A stretch of 48,857 bases of DNA from Streptomyces pseudogriseolus (GTDB taxonomy: Bacteria > Actinomycetota > Actinomycetes > Streptomycetales > Streptomycetaceae), in assembly GCA_002154585.1 (NCBI GenBank), contig MUNG01000135.1:1-48857 (forward strand), in the 5' to 3' direction. Positions 8,822-17,961 of the stretch are shown piece by piece (the first letter of the stretch is position 1; the number at the start of each line of letters is the position of its first letter). The notes under the pieces were generated by a model. That model was not told the origin of the DNA. It saw nothing but the letters and a program-made list of their open reading frames with translations, and did no database searches. The translations under genes and the position numbers were made by a program.

Positions 8822-9268
8822 ATGACCGAGTATTCCCCGGACGCCACCGACTGGCGCATTCTCGACGTCCTCCAGCGGGACGGACGCGCCAGCTACGCCG
8901 ACCTCGCCCGCGCCGTGTCGATGTCCGCGAGCGCGGTCACCGAGCGGGTACGGCGGCTGGAGGAGGCCGGGATCATCCAGGGCTACGCGGCGGTGGTGGA
9001 CCCGGAGCGGATCGGGCTGCCGGTCCTGGCGTTCGTCCGGCTGCGCTACCCGACCGGCAACTACAAGCCGTTCCACGACCTCGTCGCCGCCACCCCGGAG
9101 ATCCTGGAGGCGCACCATGTGACGGGCGACGACTGCTTCGTGCTGAAGGTCGCCGCGCGGTCGATGCGGCACCTGGAGGAGGTGTCGGGACGGATCGGTG
9201 CGCTCGGTTCGGTCACCACCAGCGTGGTGTACTCCTCGCCGCTGCCGCGCCGTCCCGTGGGGCGGTGA
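8822..9268 (+). CDS. Lrp/AsnC-family transcriptional regulator
   Basis: 148 aa. Winged HTH (ATDWRILDVLQRDGRASYADLARAV, then SASAVTERVRRLEEAGII) and RAM domain (LAFVRLRYPTGNYKPFHDL, HHVTGDDCFVLKV with the GxDDxxL-like effector loop). It is shorter than and distinct from the AsnC protein at 4.5 kb, so the window holds two separate enzyme/AsnC divergent pairs. Likely controls the rhodanese gene. The start has no ribosome site and a -10-like element 6 nt upstream. Confidence 0.9.
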   Translation: MTEYSPDATDWRILDVLQRDGRASYADLARAVSMSASAVTERVRRLEEAGIIQGYAAVVDPERIGLPVLAFVRLRYPTGNYKPFHDLVAATPEILEAHHVTGDDCFVLKVAARSMRHLEEVSGRIGALGSVTTSVVYSSPLPRRPVGR

Positions 9269-9281
9269 CCCGGCCGCCCCG

Positions 9282-12275
9282 TCACACCCCGCGCTGCCGC
9301 AGTTGGGAGCCGGTGCGGTCCTTCACGACCTCCAGCTGGGCGTGGATGCGGCGGCGCAGGTCGGGGACGTGGCTGACGATGCCGACGCTGCGGTCGCGTT
9401 CGCGCAGCGAGTCGAGGACGTCGAGCACCTCGTCGAGGGTCTGGTCGTCGAGGCTGCCGAAGCCCTCGTCGATGAAGAGCGTGTCGAGCCGTACCCCGCC
9501 CGCCTCGTCGGTCACCACGTCGGCGAGGCCGAGCGCGAGGGCGAGGGAGGCGAAGAAGGTCTCGCCGCCGGAGAGGGTGGCGGTGTCGCGCTCCCGGCCG
9601 GTCCAGGCGTCCACGACGTGCAGCCCGAGGCCGCTGCGGCCGCGCCCGGTGCGGTCGTCGGAGTGGACGAGGGTGTAGCGGCCGGACGACATGCGGAGCA
9701 GCCGGACGGTCGCGGCGGCGGCGACCTGCTCCAGGCGCGCGGCGAGCACGTACGACTCCAGGCGCATCCGGCGTTCGTTCTCCGCCGAGGTGCCGGCGGT
9801 GAGGGCGGCGAGGCGGGCCACCCGGTCGTACTCCTCGCGCAGCGGTCCGAGCCGGCGCACGGAGGCGGCGGCGCGGGCGGAGAGCCGGTCGAGTTCGGCG
9901 CAGCGGCGGGCGGCGGCGTCGCGTGCGGAGGCGGCCTCGCGGACGGCGCGGTCGGCGTCCTCGGCGGCCCGCTGGGCGGCGGCGAGGTCGGTGGCGGGCT
10001 CGCGGGCGGCTGCCGCGGTCTCGGGTTCGGCGAGGACGGCGCGTACGGCGGCCTCCTCGTCGTGCCAGGCGTCCAGCCGGCGTTGCAGCTGCCGGTGGGC
10101 GGCGTCGTCGAGGAGGGCGTCGGCGGCGGCCCGCGGGGTGTCGAAGCCCGCGCGGAAGGCGGCGTCGGCGAGGCGGGCGTCGGCGTCCTTGAGCCGCCGG
10201 GCCGCGGCCTCGGCGGCGCGGGCGGCGTCGGCGGCGTCGGTGAGCAGCGCGACCTGCCGTTCGAGCTGTCCGGCGCGCGCGGCGACGCTGGGGGCGTCTC
10301 CGCGCGCCTGCGCCAACTCCTGCTCGAGGGTGGCGCGTTCGAGGTCGAGGCGCTCCCGGTGGCCGACGCGGGCGGCGGCGCGGACGGCGGCGTCGCGCTG
10401 GGCGGCGGTGCGCAGTTCGTGTTCGCGTTCGGCGGCGCGCAGCTCCTCCTGGGCGGCGTGCAGCGCGGACGCGGCCTCGCGGGCGCGGGCGTACTCCCGC
10501 TCCACGTCGTCGAGTTCGCGGGCGAGCTGCTCGGCCGGGGTGTCCCCCGCCCCCGCGCCGGCCGCGGCCAGCTCCACCTGTACGGCGGCGAGCCGCTGGT
10601 CCGCCTCGGCGCGCCGGTCCTCGGCCTGCTGGTAGTCCTTGAGGGCGCGTTCCTCGGTGTCGCGGTCGACGTGTCCGGCGACCCTGCGGGCCGGGGCGGG
10701 GTGTTCGGTGGCGCCGCAGACCGCGCAGGGGGCGCCGTCGGTGAGGCCGGCGGCGAGTTCGGCGGCGATGCCGGTCAGCCGCTGTTCCTTGAGGTCGAGC
10801 CAGTGCTGCCGGGCGGCGAGGGCCTGTTCGCGAGCGGCGCGGGCCTCTTCGGCGGTGGCCTCGGCGTCCCTGGTGAGCCGGTCGCGGGTGCGGGCGGCCT
10901 CCAGGCGGTGGCGGGCGGTGTCGCGTCGCGCCGCGAGTTCCCCGGCGCGGGTCGCGGCCTGCTGGGCGGCGGCGATGCGGTCCTGGAGGGCGGTGCGCGT
11001 GGCCTCCCAGCCGGCGAGCCAGGCCTCGGCGTCCTCGCGGGCCTCGTCGTCGGCGCGTTCCTGGCGGTCCAGTCCGGCGCGCTCGTCGAGGAGTCCGGTG
11101 AGGCGGCGCTCCGCGCGGCGGGCCGACTCGAGGCCGCCCAGTTCCTCGGCGGCGCGGCGGGCCGCCGCGGCGAGCCCGTCGGGTCCGGCGTCCGCGAGGT
11201 GCGCGGGGAGCAGGGCGCGGGCGCGCTCCTCGGCGGCGGCCGCGCGGCGGTGCTCGGCGTCGGCGGAGTCCCGCAGTTCCAGGGCGGGGGCGACGGTTTC
11301 GGCCTTGCGGGCCCGTTCCATGCGGGCCTGGTCCTCGTCGTGGGCGCCGGACCGCTCCCGCAGCCGCTCCGCCCGCTCCCGCGCCTCGGCGAACCGGCGT
11401 TGCAGCCGGTGCCGTTCGCGCGTCTCGTCCAGGGCGCGGCCGGTCGCGGCGCGCACGGACTCGGCGGTGGCGAGCCGGCAGTGGGCGGCGGTGAGCTGTT
11501 CGCGGGCGGTGCTGCGGGCGACGGCGGCCGCGGTCAGCACGGCGTCGGCGAGGCCCGGTTCGCCCGGGGACAGCTCGGGCAGCTCTATGGCGCCGCCCGC
11601 GGCCTGCTGCATGCGGTGGGCGTCGGCGAGGAGGTCGGCGTCGCCGTCGCGCACCCGGGCCTCGGCGGCGCGGCGGCGGTCGGCGAGGCGCTTCTCCACG
11701 TCGGCGAAGCGCTGGGTGTCGAAGAGGCGGCCGAGCAGTTTGCCGCGGGCCTCGGCGTCGGCGCGCAGGAAGCGGGCGAAGTCGCCCTGCGGCAACAGCA
11801 CGACCTGGCAGAACTGCTCGCGGCTCATGCCGAGCAGCTGGGTGATCTCCTCGCCGATCTCCTGGTGCGAGCGGCTGACGTCCTTCCAGGCGCCGGTGGC
11901 GGCGTCGCGCTCCCGCAGCCAGGTCTGCGCCTTGTCGACGGTGGTGCCGGCGCCGCCGCGCTTCTTGGGGCGCTCCCACGGCGGCTGCCGGGTGATCTCC
12001 AGGCGGCGTCCGGCGACGGTGAGTTCGAGGGTGACGGAGGTCCGGGTGCCGGGTGCGGCGTGGTCGCTGCGCAAGGTCGTGCCCTGGCCGCCCTGGCGGG
12101 CACCGGGGACGGAGCCGTAGAGGGCATAGCAGACGGCGTCCAGGACGGAGGTCTTGCCGGCGCCGGTGGGGCCGTGCAGCAGGAAGAGTCCGGCCGCGGA
12201 CAGGGCGTCGAAGTCGACGCTCTGGGTGGTGCCGAACGGGCCGAAGGCGGTGATGTCCAGGCGGTGCAGCCTCAC
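9282..12275 (-). CDS. sbcC: SbcC-type AAA ATPase, SMC-like nuclease subunit
   Basis: 997 aa. Walker A GPTGAGKTSVLDAV at about 36, long Ala/Arg/Glu-rich coiled coils, a zinc hook CAVC at 517-520 in the middle, and a C-terminal ABC signature LSGGETFFASLALALGLADVV with Walker B LDTLFIDEGFGSLD. With SbcD it forms the complex that resects DNA ends and opens hairpins. The GTG start at 12275 overlaps the sbcD stop as GTGA and has GGGAGG upstream, so translation is coupled. Large overlapping ORFs on the other strand are GC-frame shadows. Confidence 0.95.
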   Translation of the reverse strand: MRLHRLDITAFGPFGTTQSVDFDALSAAGLFLLHGPTGAGKTSVLDAVCYALYGSVPGARQGGQGTTLRSDHAAPGTRTSVTLELTVAGRRLEITRQPPWERPKKRGGAGTTVDKAQTWLRERDAATGAWKDVSRSHQEIGEEITQLLGMSREQFCQVVLLPQGDFARFLRADAEARGKLLGRLFDTQRFADVEKRLADRRRAAEARVRDGDADLLADAHRMQQAAGGAIELPELSPGEPGLADAVLTAAAVARSTAREQLTAAHCRLATAESVRAATGRALDETRERHRLQRRFAEARERAERLRERSGAHDEDQARMERARKAETVAPALELRDSADAEHRRAAAAEERARALLPAHLADAGPDGLAAAARRAAEELGGLESARRAERRLTGLLDERAGLDRQERADDEAREDAEAWLAGWEATRTALQDRIAAAQQAATRAGELAARRDTARHRLEAARTRDRLTRDAEATAEEARAAREQALAARQHWLDLKEQRLTGIAAELAAGLTDGAPCAVCGATEHPAPARRVAGHVDRDTEERALKDYQQAEDRRAEADQRLAAVQVELAAAGAGAGDTPAEQLARELDDVEREYARAREAASALHAAQEELRAAEREHELRTAAQRDAAVRAAARVGHRERLDLERATLEQELAQARGDAPSVAARAGQLERQVALLTDAADAARAAEAAARRLKDADARLADAAFRAGFDTPRAAADALLDDAAHRQLQRRLDAWHDEEAAVRAVLAEPETAAAAREPATDLAAAQRAAEDADRAVREAASARDAAARRCAELDRLSARAAASVRRLGPLREEYDRVARLAALTAGTSAENERRMRLESYVLAARLEQVAAAATVRLLRMSSGRYTLVHSDDRTGRGRSGLGLHVVDAWTGRERDTATLSGGETFFASLALALGLADVVTDEAGGVRLDTLFIDEGFGSLDDQTLDEVLDVLDSLRERDRSVGIVSHVPDLRRRIHAQLEVVKDRTGSQLRQRGV

Positions 12276-13438
12276 CGGGCCACCTCCCGCGCGGCCTCGT
12301 CCGCGCGGACGGCGTCGAAGGCGTCGCGCAGCACGGTGCGTTCGTGCGGGTCGGGTCCCGCGCCGCCGCGCACATGGGCGACGAAGTCCTCCGCGATCTG
12401 CCGGTCGTCGCGGCCGGCGAGACGGCGGGCGTAGGACACGTCGGGGTCGTCGGGCGGCCGGTCGGGGTCGAAGACGAGGGCGAGGGTGTGCGGGAAGCGC
12501 TCGGCGAGCCGGGCCATGGGGTCGGCGGGCCGGACCGGGTCGGTGAGGGTCGCCTCGACCCACGCCTCCTCGTGCGGGGCGAGTGCGGGGTCGGCGAGCA
12601 GCTCCTCCAGGGTGCCGCGGAGGCGAGCGAGGGGGCGGGGCGCGGGGCAGTCGACGCGCTCGGCGGTGACGGCGCCGTCGGCGGCCAGGTCGACGAGCCA
12701 CATGGACTTGCGGTGTCCGGCCTCGGAGAAGGAGTACGCCAGCGGGGAGCCGGAGTAGCGGACGCGGTCGGTGAGGGTCTGGCAGCCGTGCAGATGACCG
12801 AGCGCCACGTAGTCGACGCCCTCGAACACGGCGGCGGGCACGGACGCGACGCCGCCGACGGCGATGTCGCGTTCGCTGTCGCTCGGTTCGCCGCCGGTGA
12901 CGAAGGCGTGGGCGAGGACGACGGAGCGGGTGCCGGCCGGGCGGGCGGCGAGGTCGGCGCGCACCCGGTCCATGGCGGCGGCGAGGACGGTCTCGTGCCC
13001 GGCGCGCTCCACACCGAACTCGTCCCGGACCAGGGCGGGCTCCAGGTAGGGCAGGCCGTAGAAGGCGACGTCCCCGTGCGCGTCGGGGAGCAGCACGGGG
13101 GTGCCGCAGGCGGAGGGTTCGGTGCGCAGGTGGACGCCGGCGCGGCCCATGAGCCCCGCGCCGACCCCGAGCCGGCGGGCCGAGTCGTGGTTCCCGGAGA
13201 TCATCACCGTGGGCACGCCCAGATCGGCGAGCCGGTGCAGCGCGTCGTCGAACAGCTCGACCGCGGCGAGCGGCGGCACCGCCCGGTCGTACACGTCCCC
13301 CGACACCACCACCGCGTCCACCTCGCGCTCGCGCACGGTGGAGACGAGGTGGCCGATGAACTCGGCCTGGGCGCCGAGCATGCCGACCCGGTGGAAGGAC
13401 CGGCCGAGGTGCCAGTCGGAGGTGTGCAGGAATCTCAT
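12272..13438 (-). CDS. sbcD: SbcD-type exonuclease subunit (Mre11 homologue)
   Basis: 388 aa. Calcineurin-like phosphoesterase motifs in order: TSDWHLGR (6-13), SGDVYDRA, ISGNHDSA, and GHLHG. These bind two metals (Mn) for 3'-5' exonuclease and endonuclease activity. The start ATG 13438 gives MRFLHTSDWHLG, the standard N-terminus of SbcD; longer in-frame extensions are rejected. First gene of the sbcD-sbcC operon, with a 117-bp gap upstream to the convergently oriented neighbour's stop. Confidence 0.95.
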   Translation of the reverse strand: MRFLHTSDWHLGRSFHRVGMLGAQAEFIGHLVSTVREREVDAVVVSGDVYDRAVPPLAAVELFDDALHRLADLGVPTVMISGNHDSARRLGVGAGLMGRAGVHLRTEPSACGTPVLLPDAHGDVAFYGLPYLEPALVRDEFGVERAGHETVLAAAMDRVRADLAARPAGTRSVVLAHAFVTGGEPSDSERDIAVGGVASVPAAVFEGVDYVALGHLHGCQTLTDRVRYSGSPLAYSFSEAGHRKSMWLVDLAADGAVTAERVDCPAPRPLARLRGTLEELLADPALAPHEEAWVEATLTDPVRPADPMARLAERFPHTLALVFDPDRPPDDPDVSYARRLAGRDDRQIAEDFVAHVRGGAGPDPHERTVLRDAFDAVRADEAAREVAR

Positions 13439-13555
13439 GGTCCCGGCAGCGTATCGGGCGCCTCCGACAACGCGGCCGGTTGCTCCCGTATCACCCGTCA
13501 CGCCCCGGTCCGGTTTGGTCCGTTATCGACCCGGGAGGGGGGAACGCGGGGCGCG

Positions 13556-14182
13556 TCAGGCGTCCCCGTACGCCTCCCCGCCCAGTTCGAGGCGCGCGGT
13601 GCCGGAGGTGGCGTCGGCGAGCCAGGCGCGGAAGGCGTCCACGTCGGCGTCGGGGAGGCCGATCTCGATCGTGACCTCCTCGCCGTAGCGCACGTCGCGG
13701 ACCTCGCGGCCGGTGGAGCGCAGGTCGTTCTGCACCTTGCCGGCCCGCTGGTGGTCGACGGTCACGGTGGCCAGCCGGAAGCGGCGCCGGGTGAGGGTGC
13801 CGACGGCGTCCAGGGCCTCGCCGACGGCGCCCCCGTAGGCGCGGATCAGACCGCCCGCGCCGAGTTTGACGCCGCCGAAGTAGCGGGTGACGACGGCGAC
13901 GACGTAGCGCATGTCGCGGCGCAGCAGCATCTGGAGCATGGGGACGCCCGCGGTGCCGCCGGGCTCCCCGTCGTCGGAGGCCTTCTGGACGGAGGCGTCC
14001 GCGCCGATGACGTACGCCCAGCAGTTGTGGGTGGCGTCGGCGTGCTCCTTGCGGACGGCGGCGACGAAGTCCTGCGCCTCCTGCTCGGTGGCCGCCGGGG
14101 CGAGGGCGCACAGGAAGCGGGAGCGGTTGACCTCGGTCTCGTGCACAGCCGCGCGGGCCACGGTGCGGTACTCGTCCTGCAT
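13556..14182 (-). CDS. YigZ/IMPACT family protein
   Basis: 208 aa. N-terminal IMPACT/UPF0029 domain (EVNRSRFLCALAP, THNCWAYVIG, SDDGEPGGTAGVPM, VTRYFGGVKLGAGGLIRAY) and a C-terminal DUF1949-like ferredoxin domain (VTVDHQRAGKVQNDL to EIGLPDADVDAF). The function in bacteria is not settled; eukaryotic IMPACT affects GCN2 signalling. Lies just upstream of sbcD on the same strand, and just downstream of the SixA-like gene. Confidence 0.92.
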   Translation of the reverse strand: MQDEYRTVARAAVHETEVNRSRFLCALAPAATEQEAQDFVAAVRKEHADATHNCWAYVIGADASVQKASDDGEPGGTAGVPMLQMLLRRDMRYVVAVVTRYFGGVKLGAGGLIRAYGGAVGEALDAVGTLTRRRFRLATVTVDHQRAGKVQNDLRSTGREVRDVRYGEEVTIEIGLPDADVDAFRAWLADATSGTARLELGGEAYGDA

Positions 14183-14205
14183 CCGGCCAGCCTATGCCGC
14201 CCCGG

Positions 14206-14745
14206 TCAGCGCCTGCCGCGTGGGACGGCGACCGACGTGAGCAGGGCGCCGCCGGGGACCAGGTCGCGCCAGCCGGCGCCGCGCCAGTCGAGCACGGCGA
14301 CGGCGGAGGTCGGGAACTTGGCGCGGACCCGGGCCAGGGTGTCGTCGAGGCCGTCGGCGGCGAGGGTCAGCACGAGGTCCTCGAGGCCCGGGTTGTGGCC
14401 GACGAGCAGCAGCGTCTCGGTCTCGGCGGGCGTCTCGCGGATCACGTCGAGCAGGGCGGGGACGTCCGCGTGGTAGAGGCGCGGGTCGAGCCGGACCGGC
14501 GGGGGCGTGCCCCACTGCGCGGCGGCCAGCTCCCAGGTGCGGCGGGCGCGGACGGCGGTGGAGCACAGGGCGAGCCCGGGCAGGCAGTCCATGTCGGCGA
14601 GGGCCCGTCCGGCGGCGGGGGCGTCCCGCCGGCCGCGGGCGGCGAGCGGACGCTCGTGGTCGGCGACGCCCTCCGGCCGGGCGGACTTGGCGTGCCGCAG
14701 CACGACGAGCCGGCGCAGCGGTCCGGACGCCGCGCGCTCGATCAC
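14206..14745 (-). CDS. SixA-like phosphohistidine phosphatase
   Basis: 179 aa, histidine phosphatase superfamily branch 1, SixA group. The nucleophile is in LRHAKSARP (H18) and the second histidine in LLVGHNPGLED near 117. SixA proteins dephosphorylate phosphohistidine in phosphorelay or PTS proteins; in actinobacteria the target is unknown. Its ATG region overlaps the end of the CysRS-like gene by 4 nt (stop at 14742), so the two are probably co-transcribed and translationally coupled. Confidence 0.88.
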   Translation of the reverse strand: MIERAASGPLRRLVVLRHAKSARPEGVADHERPLAARGRRDAPAAGRALADMDCLPGLALCSTAVRARRTWELAAAQWGTPPPVRLDPRLYHADVPALLDVIRETPAETETLLLVGHNPGLEDLVLTLAADGLDDTLARVRAKFPTSAVAVLDWRGAGWRDLVPGGALLTSVAVPRGRR

Positions 14746-15464
14746 GCGGGGTGTCCGAGGTCGCGGGCGAGGTCGAGGCCGAGCAGCCGGTCGGCGTAGG
14801 CGTACGTCTCGAAGCGCGCGCCGTCCGCCGGGCCGGGGTCGTCCTCCACCGCGCGGAGCACGCCGAGCACCCCGGGGGTGTCCAGGTCGTCCTCCCAGGC
14901 GGCGCGCAGCTCGGCGCGCACCTCGTCGGGCACGGGGCGTGAGGGCCGCCGCGCCCAGTCGGCGACCGCGCTCCGCCAGCGGCCGAGGGTGTCACCGGCC
15001 CGGGCCAGCGCGTCCGCGTCGATCACCACGGGCACGCTCCTCGGGTGCGTGAGCAGCGCGAGGCGCAGGGCGGCCTGGTCGGCCTCGTCCGGCGCGCCGG
15101 GGGCCGACCAGGTCACGGGCGCGACGGCGATCCGTACGCCGTCGGGTCCGGCGCGCTGCTCGTCCACGACGCGCAGCACCTGCGCCTCGCCCAGCCCGGC
15201 GGCGCCCTCGCCGTCCTCGAAGGGCCGGATCCCGAGCGCGTCGGCCGCCGCGCGCAGCTCCGCGTGCTGCCGTTCGGCGGCGAGCAGCGCCCACACGGGG
15301 GTGCCGCCGAGTTCCAGGGCGCGCACGAGGAGGTCGGCGGCCAGCAGCACACGCAGGCCGGTGGGGTCGAGCCCCCGCGGGTGGGCCTCGACCCGGGTCA
15401 GGCCCCGGCGGGCGGGGGCGGCGTCCACGAGCTCGCCGGTTCGGGCGTCGGTGATGCGCAGCAC
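14742..15464 (-). CDS. CysRS-like protein lacking catalytic motifs
   Basis: About 240 aa. The N-terminus LRITDARTGELVDAAPARR resembles the start of cysteinyl-tRNA synthetases (xRxYDT...DF.P). The segment ALRLALLTHPRSV... with WEDDLDTPGVLGVL resembles the CysRS DALR/anticodon-side region, which typically reads MDDDL(N/G)TPxALAVL. The GHxR/HIGH and KMSKS signatures and the zinc-binding cysteines are absent (no Cys at all), so it cannot be a working synthetase. It could be a tRNA- or ligand-binding remnant. GTG 15464 is chosen because homology begins there, though no clear ribosome site is visible. Confidence 0.55.
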   Translation of the reverse strand: MLRITDARTGELVDAAPARRGLTRVEAHPRGLDPTGLRVLLAADLLVRALELGGTPVWALLAAERQHAELRAAADALGIRPFEDGEGAAGLGEAQVLRVVDEQRAGPDGVRIAVAPVTWSAPGAPDEADQAALRLALLTHPRSVPVVIDADALARAGDTLGRWRSAVADWARRPSRPVPDEVRAELRAAWEDDLDTPGVLGVLRAVEDDPGPADGARFETYAYADRLLGLDLARDLGHPA

Positions 15465-15656
15465 GAGGTGAGCGTAGGCGCGCGAGCGGGCGCACGCAGG
15501 TATCTCGCCCGCTTTTCGCGCCGTCGCTTGCGCGGCGCCGTCCGGCGTGGCAGGCGCGAGGCGCCCGGCGGGCGGGCGCGCGGGGCAGGGAATCACCGGG
15601 CCGCGCGCCTCGTTGTCCGTGGCGACAGCTCACTTCAGATCCACGGGAGGCCGACG

Positions 15657-16064
15657 GTGTACGGCGACGACGCAACGGTCCGCAAGATCCTCACCGAGTC
15701 CGGTGACACCTGGGCCGTGGTCGGCCTGTCCTCCAACCGGCAGCGCGCCGCGTACGGGGTCGCGCAGCTGCTCCAGCGGTTCGGCAAGCGCGTGGTGCCG
15801 GTGCACCCCAAGGCGGAGACGGTGCACGGGGAGCAGGGGTACGCCTCGCTGGCGGACATCCCGTTCGACGTGGACGTGGTGGACGTGTTCGTCAACAGCG
15901 AGCTCGCGGGCGCGGTCGCCGACGAGGCGGTGGCCAAGGGCGCCAAGGCCGTGTGGTTCCAGCTCGGGGTGGTCGACGAGGAGGCGTACGGGCGTACGCG
16001 GGAGGCAGGCCTGGAGATGGTGATGGACCGCTGCCCGGCGATCGAGATCCCGCGGCTCGGCTGA
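15657..16064 (+). CDS. CoA-binding domain protein
   Basis: 135 aa single-domain Rossmann protein of the CoA_binding_2 family: WAVVGLSSNRQRAAYGVAQLL, VVPVHPKAE, DVVDVFVNSELAG, KAVWFQLGVVDEEAY, DRCPAIEIPRL. The GTG start follows GGGAGG (15645-15650) with ideal spacing. Binds CoA or a related nucleotide; the physiological role is not known. It has a separate promoter, divergent from the CysRS-like gene. Confidence 0.9.
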   Translation: MYGDDATVRKILTESGDTWAVVGLSSNRQRAAYGVAQLLQRFGKRVVPVHPKAETVHGEQGYASLADIPFDVDVVDVFVNSELAGAVADEAVAKGAKAVWFQLGVVDEEAYGRTREAGLEMVMDRCPAIEIPRLG

Positions 16065-16114
16065 GGGGGGTGCCCACGGGTTCCGGACGGGCGGGGTGAC
16101 GCCATAATGGCGCG

Positions 16115-17335
16115 GTGACCGAGACGCCTCCCTCCACCAACTCCCCATCCCCGCAACGGTTTCCGGTCGTGGTGGTGGGCGCCGGGCCCGCCGGGCTCAC
16201 CGTGGGGTGCGTGCTGCGGGCGGCCGGGGTGGACTGCCTCGTGCTGGAGACCGAAACGCGGGAGTTCGTCGAGGGACGGCCGCGGGCCGGGGTGGTCGAG
16301 GAACCGGTGGTGCGCGGCCTGGAGCGGCGGGGTCTCGCCGGGAACCTGCTGGAGCGGGCCCGGCGGGACACCGCCTGCGAGTTCCGCTTCGACGGGGAGC
16401 GCCACCGCTTCGGCTTCCATGAGCTGACGGGGCGTCACCACTGGGTGTATCCGCAGCAGCTCCTGGTGACCGACCTGGTGCGGGAGTACACGGACGTGCG
16501 CGGCGGGGCGGTGCGGTTCGGGGTGCGGGACGTGCGGCTGCACGGCCTGGACGGGGACCGGCCGTCGGTGTCGTACGTCTGCCCGGAGAGCGGCCGGCGG
16601 GAGGTCGTCGGCTGTGACTTCGTCGCGGGCTGCGACGGGGCGCGCGGGGTGACCAGGGCGGCCGTCGCCGGGCGGGCCCGGGTGGCGCGGCACGACTACG
16701 GCATCGGCTGGCTGGCCCTGCTCGCCGAGGCGCCGCCGTCCGCCGACCGTGTGCTGTTCGGCTGCCATCCGGACGGGTTCGCCGGGCAGATGCCCCGCAG
16801 TCCCGAGGTGACCCGCTACTACCTCCAGTGTCCGCCGGGCGACGAGCCGGAGAACTGGCCGCACGAGCGGGTCTGGGCGGAGCTGCGCCGCCGGCTCGCC
16901 GCGGCCGGCGCGGAGCCGCTGACGGAGGGGCGGCTGATCGAGAAGCGCGTGCTGGACATGCACGACTACGTCACCGAGCCGATGGCCTTCGGCCGTCTGT
17001 ACCTGGCCGGGGACGCGGCGCACCTGGTCGCGCCGATCGCCGCCAAGGGCCTGAACCTGGCGCTGCACGACGCGTTCGCGCTGGGCGACGCGCTCGCCGC
17101 GCGGCTGCTGAAGGGCGACGGGACCGGTCTTGCCGGGTACTCGGAGAGCTGTCTGCGGCGGGTCTGGGACTACCAGGAGTTCTCGCAGTGGCTGTCGGAG
17201 TTGTACCACGGGGGCGCCGGGGGCGATCCGTTCCGTGCGGGCACGGCCCTGGCCCGGCTGCGCCGTCTGTTCAGCTCGCCGGCCGCGGCGGCGGCCTTCG
17301 CGGAGCGGTACCTGGGCACGGCCGCGCGCTACTGA
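16115..17335 (+). CDS. pobA: PobA-type 4-hydroxybenzoate 3-monooxygenase (flavoprotein)
   Basis: 406 aa class A FAD monooxygenase. GAGPAG dinucleotide motif (22-27), EGRPRAGVVE matching the PobA GRIRAGVLE block, YPQQ, GIGWLALL, RYYLQ, and GRLYLAGDAAHLV...AAKGLNLA. Expected to convert 4-hydroxybenzoate to protocatechuate. In the helix that sets NADPH use in Pseudomonas PobA (R33, Q34, Y38) this protein has T, E and F, suggesting NADH preference. No pca genes are next to it. A GTG start without a strong ribosome site. Confidence 0.82.
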   Translation: MTETPPSTNSPSPQRFPVVVVGAGPAGLTVGCVLRAAGVDCLVLETETREFVEGRPRAGVVEEPVVRGLERRGLAGNLLERARRDTACEFRFDGERHRFGFHELTGRHHWVYPQQLLVTDLVREYTDVRGGAVRFGVRDVRLHGLDGDRPSVSYVCPESGRREVVGCDFVAGCDGARGVTRAAVAGRARVARHDYGIGWLALLAEAPPSADRVLFGCHPDGFAGQMPRSPEVTRYYLQCPPGDEPENWPHERVWAELRRRLAAAGAEPLTEGRLIEKRVLDMHDYVTEPMAFGRLYLAGDAAHLVAPIAAKGLNLALHDAFALGDALAARLLKGDGTGLAGYSESCLRRVWDYQEFSQWLSELYHGGAGGDPFRAGTALARLRRLFSSPAAAAAFAERYLGTAARY

Positions 17336-17354
17336 CACGGCTGCCCCGGCCGGC

Positions 17355-17918
17355 TCAGGCGGCGGGCTTCCCGAGGCCCTCCAGCACGACCGCGCCCGGC
17401 AGTTGTGCGAACGCCTTGCCCGGCACCAGCAGCTTCCCGCGCCGCCGCCCGCTGCCGACCAGCACGTACGGCAGGTCCACGACGGCCGCGTCCACCAGCA
17501 CCGGCCAGCTGTCGGGCAGCCCGACGGGGGTGATGCCGCCGTACTCCATGCCGGTCTCGCCCGTCGCCGTGTCCATCGGGGCGAAGGACGCCTTGCGGAC
17601 GCCGAGGTGGCGGCGCACCACGCCGTTCACGTCGGCGCGAGTGGTGGACAGCACGACGCACGCGGCGAGCGTGGCGTCGCCGCCGCGCTTGCCCGCGACC
17701 ACCACGCAGTTCGCGGAGCGTTCCAGCAGGTCGGTGCCGTAGTGCTCGACGAAGACGGCGGTGTCGGCCCAGCGCGGGTCCGTCTCGACGTAGAGGATCT
17801 GGTCGGCGGGGACGCTGCCGCTCCAGGCGCGGACCGCGGCGGCGACCGGGGCGGTCAGCTCGTCGAGGCAGTCGGGGGCGGGAGTGGCCTGGTCGAAGTT
17901 TCCGATGGGTGCGCGCAT
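17355..17918 (-). CDS. YbaK/EbsC-family aminoacyl-tRNA deacylase-like protein
   Basis: 187 aa. The YbaK/ProX fold is shown by NCVVVAGKRGG, ARADVNGVVRRHLGVRKASFAP and GGITPVGLP. Family members clear mischarged tRNAs such as Cys-tRNA(Pro). It is an N-terminally extended form common in actinobacteria. Convergent with pobA (19 nt between stops). Being in the same window as a CysRS-like protein is notable but they are not in one operon. Confidence 0.85.
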   Translation of the reverse strand: MRAPIGNFDQATPAPDCLDELTAPVAAAVRAWSGSVPADQILYVETDPRWADTAVFVEHYGTDLLERSANCVVVAGKRGGDATLAACVVLSTTRADVNGVVRRHLGVRKASFAPMDTATGETGMEYGGITPVGLPDSWPVLVDAAVVDLPYVLVGSGRRRGKLLVPGKAFAQLPGAVVLEGLGKPAA

Positions 17919-17961
17919 GGCGGCACGGTAACAGCGGGCGGAGCGGGCGCCGGAGGGTGTC

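Noticed and set aside
9061-13014. Very long open frames opposite sbcC and sbcD
   Set aside because: Arg/Pro/Gly-rich shadow frames produced by the high-GC third codon positions of sbcCD, without any recognisable domain.
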